From Bursaphelenchus xylophilus (Eukaryota > Nematoda > Chromadorea > Rhabditida > Aphelenchoididae), in NCBI GenBank assembly GCA_904066235.2, contig CAJFCV020000001.1:9300001-9364000 (forward strand): a stretch of 64,000 nt of DNA, in the 5' to 3' direction. Positions within the stretch are counted from its first letter, which is position 1. Each line of letters begins with the position of its first letter. Of the stretch, positions 28,401 through 39,200 are shown piece by piece. The notes under the pieces were generated by a model. The model worked only from the letters and a program-made list of their open reading frames with translations, searched no databases and had not been told where the DNA came from. A program made the position numbers and the translations under genes.

Positions 28401-28845
28401 GCAAAAGAGCTTAAACTTGCCATGCTAAAATCTCAGGCGATTAGCTTTCGAATGGTGTATGTCTTGTCAATTCACTCCGTCATCACTAATTCACTTTTTT
28501 TTTTAAACCGGTGTCTAGTATAATATCAGAGTTTTTCGCCCAGTGTCGGCGCAATTTGATTGCAAAAGAGCTGAAACTTGCCATGCTAAAATCTCAGGCG
28601 ATTAGCTTTCGAATGGTGTATGTCTTGTCAATTCACTCCGTCATCACTAATTCACTTTTTTTAAACCGGTGTCTAGTATAATACCAGAGTTTTTCGCCCA
28701 GTGTCGGCGCAATTTGATTGCAAAAGAGCTGAAACTTGCCATGCTAAAATCTCTGGCGATTAGCTTTCGAATGGTGTATGTCTTGTCAATTCACTCCGTC
28801 ATCACTAATTCACTTTTTTTTAAAACCGGTGTCTAGTACACTGCT

Positions 28846-28864
28846 CCACGAAATGATAGACGCA
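28846..28864 (+). promoter_or_regulatory. Outer putative transposase site, left arm
   Basis: CCACGAAATGATAGACGCA close to the element tip. It recurs with one change (CCACAAAATGATAGACGCA) 176 bp inward at 29022. Paired inner and outer sites in each arm are the IR/DR arrangement known from Tc3 and Sleeping Beauty-type elements. Binding is inferred, not shown. Confidence 0.6.
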
Positions 28865-29021
28865 CCCTGTTTTTAGTGATTATCTTCCTTGTACTAAATG
28901 ATATCGAATAATGTTCAACAGATGAAATGTGGCAAATTAAACGAGAATTCATGTCCCGTAGCGATTTTGGAACAAAATTTTGCCTTGACTGAGATATGAC
29001 ATTTTTAGACTTTTTTGGGGT

Positions 29022-29040
29022 CCACAAAATGATAGACGCA
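29022..29040 (+). promoter_or_regulatory. Inner putative transposase site, left arm
   Basis: Direct repeat of the outer site, 18 of 19 bases identical, in the same orientation, start-to-start spacing 176 bp. Confidence 0.6.
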
Positions 29041-30027
29041 ATTAAGTAATTTTTTGTTTATTTAAAAGAATTTTGAGTTAACCTGCTCTTATTACACTTC
29101 CTCGTGTTCTCTGTAGTATTAGAAAGGTAATTACATTTATATCCGCCGTACTTCATCGACGCAGCGGCCTTATGAGCCATTTCCGACCTTGTACATGAGG
29201 TAAATATTCGGTTTGAAAAAAACTGTAGGTGATTCTATTTTCTTGGGCGAAAAACTAGCTAATACTATCACATTATACGTGTAGATCTCACTGATGAAAA
29301 AAAAACGGCTTGCTCAAGGATCCCGAGCATTTTCTTGGCATATCATCTTCAACAACTAGCTACCTTAATACTTTTAGACCCCCGAAATACCAAGGCGATC
29401 AAAGAGAATGACAAAATTTAATTTGCAAATTCAAACTGAGCATGCCTGAAAACGTAATGTTTTAATCATCAGCCGTTACAGAATACCTTTAGTCGGTAAC
29501 GTCGTTCGACAAAAAAAAGTTCACAAAAATAGGCTTGTTTTTACACGTTTATCTTTAATCAATCATCTGTCAATCATCATGACATTTAAGCAGGCAATAA
29601 GTTGCGGTTTTAGGTTTGTTAACATGCTGAGTTTGATTTTCTGAGCAAAAAATTGACATCGATAGTAATCTTCTGTACTTTTAGAGCCTTTGAAGGTTAC
29701 TGTAGAAGGTATACGGTAACTTAATGGTCGATTAAATGACTTCAAGCGAATCGGTATTGGTTTATTTTATGTCTTATATTTGCAACTTGTAATCTATGAT
29801 GGTTTAAGATGGTTTTTTGGCGAAAGCAAAATCGTTAATCAAATTTTTTTTCAAACGAATTTTTACCCCATGTACAAGGTCGGAAATGGCTCATAAGGCC
29901 ACTGCGTCGATGAAGTACAGCGGATATAAATGTAATTACCTTTCTAATACGACAGAGAACACGAGGAAGTGTAATAAGAGCAGGTTAACTCAAAATTCTT
30001 TTAAATAAACAAAAAATTACTTAATTG

Positions 30028-30046
30028 CGTCTATCATTTTGTGGAC
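30028..30046 (-). promoter_or_regulatory. Inner putative transposase site, right arm
   Basis: TGCGTCTATCATTTTGTGG on the plus strand, the complement of the inner left site. It lies 174 bp inside the outer right site. Confidence 0.6.
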
Positions 30047-30201
30047 CCCAAAAAAGTCTAAAAATGTCATATCTCAGTCAAGGCAAAATTTTGTTCCAAA
30101 ATCGCTACGGGACATGAATTCTCGTTTAATTTGCCACATTTCATCTGTTGAACATAATTCGATATCATTTAGTACAAGGAAGATAATCGCTAAAAACAGG
30201 G

Positions 30202-30220
30202 TGCGTCTATCATTTCGTGG
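30202..30220 (-). promoter_or_regulatory. Outer putative transposase site, right arm
   Basis: TGCGTCTATCATTTCGTGG on the plus strand, exact complement of the outer left site, 7 bp from the element end. Confidence 0.6.
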
Positions 30221-33200
30221 AGCAGTGTATAATATAAGAGTTTTTCGCCCAGTGTCGGCGCAATTTGATTCCAAAAGAGCTGAAACTTGCCATGCTAAAT
30301 TCTCAGGCGATTAGCTTTCGACTGGTGTATGTCTTGTCAATTCACTCCGTCATCACTAGTTCACTTTTTTTTTTAAACCGGTGTCTAGTATAATATCAGA
30401 GTTTTTCGCCCAGTGTCGGCGCAATTTGATTGCAAAAGAGCTGAAACTTGCCATGCTAAAATCTCAGGCGATTAGCTTTCGAATGGTGTATGTCTTGTCA
30501 ATTCACTCCGTCATCACTAATTCACTTTTTTTAAACCGTTGTCTAGTATAATACCAGAGTTTTTCGCCCAGTGTCGGCGCAGTTTGATTGCAAAAGAGCT
30601 GAAACTTGCCATGCTAAAATCTCAGGCGATTAGCTTTCGAATGGTGTATGTCTTGTCAATTCACTCCGTCATCACTAATTCACTTTTTTTAAACCGGTGT
30701 CTAGTATAATACCAGAGTTTTTCGCCCAGTGTCGGCGCAATTTGATTGCAAAAGAGCTGAAACTTGCCATGCTAAAATCTCAGGCGATTAGCTTTCGAAT
30801 GGTGTATGTCTTGTCAATTCACTCCGTCATCACTAATTCACTTTTTTAAACCGGTGTCTGGTATAAAACCAGAGTTTTTCGCCCAGTGTCGGCGCAATTT
30901 GATTGCAAAAGAGCTGAAACTTGCCATGCTAAAATCTCAGGCGATTAGCTTTCGAATGGTGTATGTCTTGTCAATTCACTCCGTCATCACTAATTCACTT
31001 TTTTTTAAACCGGTGTCTAGTATAATATCAGAGTTTTTCGCCCAGTGTCGGCGCAATTTGATTGCAAAAGAGCTGAAACTTGCCATGCTAAAATCTCAGG
31101 CGATTAGCTTTCGAATGGTGTATGTCTTGTCAATTCACTCCGTCATCACTAATTCACTTTTTTTAAACCGGTGTCTAGTATAATACCAGAGTTTTTCGCC
31201 CAGTGTCGGCGCAATTTGATTGCAAAAGAGCTGAAACTTGCCATGCTAAAATCTCAGGCGATTAGCTTTCGAATGGTGTATGTCTTGTCAATTCACTCCG
31301 TCATCACTAATTCACTTTTTTTAAACCGGTGTCTAGTATAATACCAGAGTTTTTCGCCCAGTGTCGGCGCAATTTGATTGCAAAAGAGCTGAAACTTGCC
31401 ATGCTAAAATCTCAGGCGATTAGCTTTCGAATGGTGTATGTCTTGTCAATTCACTCCGTCATCACTAATTCACTTTTTTTTAAACCGGTGTCTAGTATAA
31501 TACCAGAGTTTTTCGCCCAGTGTCGGCGCAATTTGATTGCAAAAGAGCTTAAACTTGCCATGCTAAAATCTCAGGCGATTAGCTTTCGAATGGTGTATGT
31601 CTTGTCAATTCACTCCGTCATCACTAATTCACTTTTTTTTTTAAACCGGTGTCTAGTATAATATCAGAGTTTTTCGCCCAGTGTCGGCGCAATTTGATTG
31701 CAAAAGAGCTGAAACTTGCCATGCTAAAATCTCAGGCGATTAGCTTTCGAATGGTGTATGTCTTGTCAATTCACTCCGTCATCACTAATTCACTTTTTTT
31801 AAACCGGTGTCTAGTATAATACCAGAGTTTTTCGCCCAGTGTCGGCGCAATTTGATTGCAAAAGAGCTGAAACTTGCCATGCTAAAATCTCAGGCGATTA
31901 GCTTTCGAATGGTGTATGTCTTGTCAATTCACTCCGTCATTACTAATTCACTTTTTTTTTTAAACCGGTGTCTAGTATAATATCAGAGTTTTTCGCCCAG
32001 TGTCGGCGCAATTTGATTCCAAAAAAGCTGAAACTTGCCATGCTAAATTCTCAGGCGATTAGCTTTCGACTGGTGTATGTCTTGTCAATTCACTCTGTCA
32101 TCACTAATTCACTTTTTTTAAAACCGGTGTCTAGTATAATATAAGAGTTTTTCGCCCAGTGTCGGCGCAATTTGATTCCAAAAAAGCTGAAACTTGCCAT
32201 GGTAAAATCTCAGGCGATTAGCTTTCGAATGGTGTATGTCTTGTCAATTCACTCTGTCATCACTAATTCACTTTTTTTTAAAACCGGTGTCTAGTATAAT
32301 ATAAGAGTTTTTCGCCCAGTGTCGGCGCAATTTGATTCCAAAAAAGCTGAAACTTGCCATGCTAAATTCTCAGGCGATTAGCTTTCGACTGGTGTATGTC
32401 TTGTCAATTCACTCTGTCATCACTAATTCACTTTTTTTAAACCGGTGTCTAGTATAATATCAGAGTTTTTCGCCCAGTGTCGGCGCAATTTGATTCCAAA
32501 AAAGCTGAAACTTGCCATGCTAAAATCTCAGGCGATTAGCTTTCGAATGGTGTATGTCTTGTCAATTCACTCCGTCATTACTAATTCACTTTTTTTTTAA
32601 ACCGGTGTCTAGTATAATATCAGAGTTTTTCGCCCAGTGTCGGCGCAATTTGATTCCAAAAAAGCTGAAACTTGCCATGCTAAAATCTCAGGCGATTAGC
32701 TTTCGAATGGTGTATGTCTTGTCAATTCACTCCGTCATCACTAATTCACTTTTTTTTTAAACCGGTGTCTAGTATAATATCAGAGTTTTTCGCCCAGTGT
32801 CGGCGCAATTTGATTGCAAAAGAGCTGAAACTTGCCATGCTAAAATCACAGGCGATTAGCTTTCGAATGGTGTATGTCTTGTCAATTCACTCCGTCATCA
32901 CTAATTCACTTTTTTTTAAACCGGTGTCTAGTATAATATCACAGTTTTTCGCCCAGTGTCGGCGTAATTTGATTCCAAAAAAGCTGAAACTTGCCTTGCT
33001 AAAATCTCAGGCGATTAGCTTTCGAATGGTGTATGTCTTGTCAATTCACTCCGTCATCACTAATTCACTTTTTTTAAACCGGTGTCTAGTATAATACCAG
33101 AGTTTTTCGCCCAGTGTCGGCGCAATTTGGTTGCAAAAGAGCTGAAACTTGCCATGCTAAAATCTCAGGCGATTAGCTTTCGAATGGTGTATGTCTTGTC

Positions 33201-34299
33201 ATTTCACTCCGTCATCATTAATTCACTTTTTTTTAAACCGGTGTCTAGTATAATACCAGAGTTTTTCGCCCAGTGTCGGCGCAATTTGATTGCAAAAGAG
33301 CTGAAACTTGCCATGCTAAAATCTCAGGCGATTAGCTTTCGAATGGTGTATGTCTTGTCAATTCACTCCGTCATCACTAATTCACTTTTTTTAAAACCGG
33401 TGTCTAGTATAATATAAGAGTTTTTCGCCCAGTGTCGGCGCAATTTGATTCCAAAAAAGCTGAAACTTGCCATGCTAAAATCTCAGGCGATTAGCTTTCG
33501 AATGGTGTATGTCTTGTCAATTCACTCCGTCATCACTAATTCACTTTTTTTAAACCGGTGTCTAGTATAATACCAGAGTTTTTCGCCCAGTGTCGGCGCA
33601 ATTTGATTGCAAAAGAGCTGAAACTTGCCATGCTAAAATCCCAGGCGATTAGCTTTCGAATGGTGTATGTCTTGTCAATTCACTCCGTCATCACTAATTC
33701 ACTTTTTTTTTAAACCGGTGTCTAGTATAATGTCACAGTTTTTCGCCCAGTGTCGGCGTAATTTGATTCCAAAAAAGCTGAAACTTGCCATGCTAAATTC
33801 TCAGGCGATTAGCTTTCCAATGGTGTATGTCTTGTCAATTCGCTCCGTCATCACTAATTCACTTTTTTTAAACCGGTGTCTAGTATAATATCACAGTTTT
33901 TCGCCCAGTGTCGGCGTAATTTGATTCCAAAAAAGCTGAAACTTGCCATGCTAAAATCCCAGGCGATTAGCTTTCGAATGGTGTATGTATGGTCAATTCA
34001 CTCCGTCATCACTAATTCACTTTTTTTTTAAACCGGTGTCTAGTATAATGTCACAGTTTTTCGCCCAGTGTCGGCGTAATTTGATTCCAAAAAAGCTGAA
34101 ACTTGCCATGCTAAATTCTCAGGCGATTAGCTTTCGACTGGTGTATGTCTTGTCAATTCACTCTGTCATCACTAATTCACTTTTTTTTTTAAACCGGTGT
34201 CTAGTATAATATAAGAGTTTTTCGCCCAGTGTCGGCGCAATTTGATTCCAAAAAAGCTGAAACTTGCCATGCTAAATTCTCAGGCGATTAGCTTTCGAC

Positions 34300-36000
34300 T
34301 GGTGTATGTCTTGTCAATTCACTCTGTCATCACTAATTCACTTTTTTTTTAAACCGGTGTCTAGTATAATATCAGAGTTTTTCGCCCAGTGTCGGCGCAA
34401 TTTGATTCCAAAAAAGCTGAAACTTGCCATGCTAAAATCTCAGGCGATTAGCTTTCGAATGGTGTATGTCTTGTCAATTCACTCCGTCATCACTAATTCA
34501 CTTTTTTTTTTAAACCGGTGTCTAGTATAATATAAGAGTTTTTCGCCCAGTGTCGGCGCAATTTGATTCCAAAAAAGCTGAAACTTGCCATGCTAAATTC
34601 TCAGGCGACTAGCTTTCCAATGGTGTATGTCTTGTCAATTCGCTCCGTCATCACTAATTCACTTTTTTTTTAAACCGGTGTCTAGTATAATATCAGAGTT
34701 TTTCGCCCAGTGTCGGCGTAATTTGATTCCAAAAAAGCTGAAACTTGCCTTGCTAAAATCTCAGGCGATTAGCTTTCGAATGGTGTATGTCTTGTCAATT
34801 CGCTCCGTCATCACTAATTCACTTTTTTTTAAACCGGTGTCTAGTATAATATCAGAGTTTTTCGCCCAGTGTCGGCGCAATTTGATTGCAAAAGAGCTGA
34901 AACTTGCCGTGCTAAAATCTCAGGCGATTAGCTTTCGAATGGTGTATGTCTTGTCAATTCACTCCGTCATCACTAATTCACTTTTTTTTTAAACCGGTGT
35001 CTAGTATAATATAAGAGTTTTTCGCCCAGTGTCGGCGCAATTTGATTCCAAAAAAGCTGAAACTTGCCATGCTAAATTCTCAGGCGATTAGCTTTCGAAT
35101 GGTGTATGTCTATTCAATTCGCTCCGTCATCACTAATTCACTTTTTTTTTTAAACCGGTGTCTAGTATAATATCAGAGTTTTTCGCCCAGTGTCGGCGCA
35201 ATTTGATTGCAAAAGAGCTGAAACTTGCCACGCTAAAATCTCAGGCGATTAGCTTTCCAATGGTGTATGTCTTGTCAATTCACTCCGTCATCACTAATTC
35301 ACTTTTTTTAAACCGGTGTCTAGTATAATACCAGAGTTTTTCGCCCAGTGTCGGCGCAATTTGATTGCAAAAGAGCTGAAACTTGCCATGCTAAAATCTC
35401 AGGCGATTAGCTTTGGAATGGTGTATGTCTTCTCAATTCGCTCCGTCATCACTAATTCACTTTTTTTTTTAAACCGGTGTCTAGTATAATATCAGAGTTT
35501 TTCGCCCAGTGTCGGCGTAATTTGATTCCAAAAAAGCTGAAACTTGCCTTGCTAAAATCTCAGGCGATTAGCTTTCCAATGGTGTATGTCTTGTCAATTC
35601 ACTCCGTCATCACTAATTCACTTTTTTTAAACCGGTGTCTAGTATAATACCAGAGTTTTTCGCCCAGTGTCGGCGCAATTTGATTGCAAAAGAGCTGAAA
35701 CTTGCCATGCTAAAATCCCAGGCGATTAGCTTTCGAATGGTGTATGTCTTGTCAATTCACTCCGTCATCACTAATTCACTTTTTTTTTAAACCGGTGTCT
35801 AGTATAATATCACAGTTTTTCGCCCAGTGTCGGCGTAATTTGATTCCAAAAAAGCTGAAACTTGCCTTGCTAAAATCTCAGGCGATTAGCTTTCGAATGG
35901 TGTATGTCTTGTCAATTCGCTCCGTCATCACTAATTCACTTTTTTTTAAACCGGTGTCTAGTATAATATCAGAGTTTTTCGCCCAGTGTCGGCGCAATTT
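34300..36000 (+). repeat. Higher-order repeat block R1, copy 1
   Basis: Ordered variants at 34627 (TTCGCTCCG unit), 35111 (CTATTCAATTCGC), 35414 (GGAATGGTG with CTTCTCAATTC) and 35744 recur at 37819, 38304, 38607 and 38937, a constant shift of about 3193 bp or 20 monomers. Edges approximate. Confidence 0.75.
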
Positions 36001-37492
36001 GATTGCAAAAGAGCTGAAACTTGCCATGCTAAATTCTCAGGCGATTAGCTTTCGACTGGTGTATGTCTTGTCAATTCACTCTGTCATCACTAATTCACTT
36101 TTTTTTTAAACCGGTGTCTAGTATAATATAAGAGTTTTTCGCCCAGTGTCGGCGCAATTTGATTCCAAAAAAGCTGAAACTTGCCATGGTAAATTCTCAG
36201 GCGATTAGCTTTCGACTGGTGTATGTCTTGTCAATTCACTCTGTCATCACTAATTCACTTTTTTTTTAAACCGGTGTCTAGTATAATATCAGAGTTTTTC
36301 GCCCAGTGTCGGCGCAATTTGATTGCAAAAGAGCTGAAACTTGCCACGCTAAAATCTCAGGCGATTAGCTTTCCAATGGTGTATGTCTTGTCAATTCACT
36401 CCGTCATCACTAATTCACTTTTTTTTAAACCGGTGTCTAGTATAATACCAGAGTTTTTCGCCCAGTGTCGGCGCAATTTGATTGCAAAAGAGCTGAAACT
36501 TGCCATGCTAAAATCTCAGGCGATTAGCTTTGGAATGGTGTATGTCTTCTCAATTCGCTCCGTCATCACTAATTCACTTTTTTTTTTAAACCGGTGTCTA
36601 GTATAATATCAGAGTTTTTCGCCCAGTGTCGGCGTAATTTGATTCCAAAAAAGCTGAAACTTGCCTTGCTAAAATCTCAGGCGATTAGCTTTCCAATGGT
36701 GTATGTCTTGTCAATTCACTCCGTCATCACTAATTCACTTTTTTTAAACCGGTGTCTAGTATAATACCAGAGTTTTTCGCCCAGTGTCGGCGCAATTTGA
36801 TTGCAAAAGAGCTGAAACTTGCCATGCTAAAATCCCAGGCGATTAGCTTTCGAATGGTGTATGTCTTGTCAATTCACTCCGTCATCACTAATTCACTTTT
36901 TTTTTAAACCGGTGTCTAGTATAATATCACAGTTTTTCGCCCAGTGTCGGCGTAATTTGATTCCAAAAAAGCTGAAACTTGCCTTGCTAAAATCTCAGGC
37001 GATTAGCTTTCGAATGGTGTATGTCTTGTCAATTCGCTCCGTCATCACTAATTCACTTTTTTTTAAACCGGTGTCTAGTATAATATCAGAGTTTTTCGCC
37101 CAGTGTCGGCGCAATTTGATTGCAAAAGAGCTGAAACTTGCCATGCTAAATTCTCAGGCGATTAGCTTTCGACTGGTGTATGTCTTGTCAATTCACTCTG
37201 TCATCACTAATTCACTTTTTTTTAAACCGGTGTCTAGTATAATATAAGAGTTTTTCGCCCAGTGTCGGCGCAATTTGATTCCAAAAAAGCTGAAACTTGC
37301 CATGGTAAATTCTCAGGCGATTAGCTTTCGACTGGTGTATGTCTTGTCAATTCACTCTGTCATCACTAATTCACTTTTTTTTTTAAACCGGTGTCTAGTA
37401 TAATATAAGAGTTTTTCGCCCAGTGTCGGCGCAATTTGATTCCAAAAAAGCTGAAACTTGCCATGCTAAATTCTCAGGCGATTAGCTTTCGA

Positions 37493-39200
37493 CTGGTGTA
37501 TGTCTTGTCAATTCACTCTGTCATCACTAATTCACTTTTTTTAAACCGGTGTCTAGTATAATATCAGAGTTTTTCGCCCAGTGTCGGCGCAATTTGATTC
37601 CAAAAAAGCTGAAACTTGCCATGCTAAAATCTCAGGCGATTAGCTTTCGAATGGTGTATGTCTTGTCAATTCACTCCGTCATCACTAATTCACTTTTTTT
37701 TTTAAACCGGTGTCTAGTATAATATAAGAGTTTTTCGCCCAGTGTCGGCGCAATTTGATTCCAAAAAAGCTGAAACTTGCCATGCTAAATTCTCAGGCGA
37801 CTAGCTTTCCAATGGTGTATGTCTTGTCAATTCGCTCCGTCATCACTAATTCACTTTTTTTTTAAACCGGTGTCTAGTATAATATCAGAGTTTTTCGCCC
37901 AGTGTCGGCGTAATTTGATTCCAAAAAAGCTGAAACTTGCCTTGCTAAAATCTCAGGCGATTAGCTTTCGAATGGTGTATGTCTTGTCAATTCGCTCCGT
38001 CATCACTAATTCACTTTTTTTTTTAAACCGGTGTCTAGTATAATATCAGAGTTTTTCGCCCAGTGTCGGCGCAATTTGATTGCAAAAGAGCTGAAACTTG
38101 CCGTACTAAAATCTCAGGCGATTAGCTTTCGAATGGTGTATGTCTTGTCAATTCACTCCGTCATCACTAATTCACTTTTTTTTTAAACCGGTGTCTAGTA
38201 TAATATAAGAGTTTTTCGCCCAGTGTCGGCGCAATTTGATTCCAAAAAAGCTGAAACTTGCCATGCTAAATTCTCAGGCGATTAGCTTTCGAATGGTGTA
38301 TGTCTATTCAATTCGCTCCGTCATCACTAATTCACTTTTTTTTTTAAACCGGTGTCTAGTATAATATCAGAGTTTTTCGCCCAGTGTCGGCGCAATTTGA
38401 TTGCAAAAGAGCTGAAACTTGCCACGCTAAAATCTCAGGCGATTAGCTTTCCAATGGTGTATGTCTTGTCAATTCACTCCGTCATCACTAATTCACTTTT
38501 TTTAAACCAGTGTCTAGTATAATACCAGAGTTTTTCGCCCAGTGTCGGCGCAATTTGATTGCAAAAGAGCTGAAACTTGCCATGCTAAAATCTCAGGCGA
38601 TTAGCTTTGGAATGGTGTATGTCTTCTCAATTCGCTCCGTCATCACTAATTCACTTTTTTTTTAAACCGGTGTCTAGTATAATATCAGAGTTTTTCGCCC
38701 AGTGTCGGCGTAATTTGATTCCAAAAAAGCTGAAACTTGCCTTGCTAAAATCTCAGGCGATTAGCTTTCCAATGGTGTATGTCTTGTCAATTCACTCCGT
38801 CATCACTAATTCACTTTTTTTAAACCGGTGTCTAGTATAATACCAGAGTTTTTCGCCCAGTGTCGGCGCAATTTGATTGCAAAAGAGCTGAAACTTGCCA
38901 TGCTAAAATCCCAGGCGATTAGCTTTCGAATGGTGTATGTCTTGTCAATTCACTCCGTCATCACTAATTCACTTTTTTTTTAAACCGGTGTCTAGTATAA
39001 TATCACAGTTTTTCGCCCAGTGTCGGCGTAATTTGATTCCAAAAAAGCTGAAACTTGCCATGGTAAATTCTCAGGCGATTAGCTTTCGACTGGTGTATGT
39101 CTTGTCAATTCACTCTGTCATCACTAATTCACTTTTTTTTTAAACCGGTGTCTAGTATAATATCAGAGTTTTTCGCCCAGTGTCGGCGCAATTTGATTCC
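37493..39200 (+). repeat. Higher-order repeat block R1, copy 2
   Basis: Second copy of the block at about 34300-36000. Part of it recurs again: the CTATTCAATTCGC unit at about 40062 and the CTTCTCAATTC unit at about 40367, each about 1760 bp (11 monomers) further on. Confidence 0.75.

Larger units (their letters stand above)
1..28838 (+). repeat. Left part of 159-bp satellite array
   Basis: Head-to-tail tandem repeat of about 181 monomers, all in one orientation, filling every base from the window start to the transposon insertion. Successive copies of ATGGTGTATG start at 1, 160 and 320, which gives a 159-160 bp period. The monomer contains in order ATGGTGTATGTCTTGTCAAT, a TCATCACTAATTCAC block, a run of 7-10 T, usually AAACCGGTGTCTAGTATAAT, TTTTTCGCCCAGTGTCGGCG, CTGAAACTTGCCATGC and CAGGCGATTAGCTTTCGA. 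Most length change is in the T run. The window opens inside the array, so its true left end is not seen. No gene is supported inside it. Satellite DNA of this size is typical of heterochromatin; a role in chromosome structure is inference. Confidence 0.98.
28839..29221 (+). repeat. Left terminal inverted repeat of Tc1-like element
   Basis: Matches the complement of 29844-30227 from the tip to a GTTTGAAAAAAA stretch. Differences seen include GTGATTATC versus GCGATTATC, ATAATGTTC versus ATTATGTTC and CTGTAGTATT versus CTGTCGTATT. A 64-codon ORF running outward lies in each arm because the arms are copies; it is not taken as a gene. Confidence 0.92.
28839..30227. mobile_element. Non-autonomous Tc1-like element in the satellite
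   Basis: A 1389-bp insertion with long inverted termini starting CACTGCTCCACGAAATGATA and ending in its complement, flanked by TA on both sides (28837-28838 and 30228-30229). Excising it with one TA rebuilds a perfect satellite monomer. The TA target and the CA(C/G)TG-type tip fit the Tc1/mariner superfamily. The inverted arms are about 384 bp each and differ at a few percent of positions. The core of about 620 bp (29222-29843) is AT-rich, holds no long ORF and no visible transposase, so movement would need a transposase supplied elsewhere. Confidence 0.93.
29844..30227 (-). repeat. Right terminal inverted repeat of Tc1-like element
   Basis: Complement of the left arm with a few substitutions, ending GGAGCAGTG next to TA. 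Confidence 0.92.
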
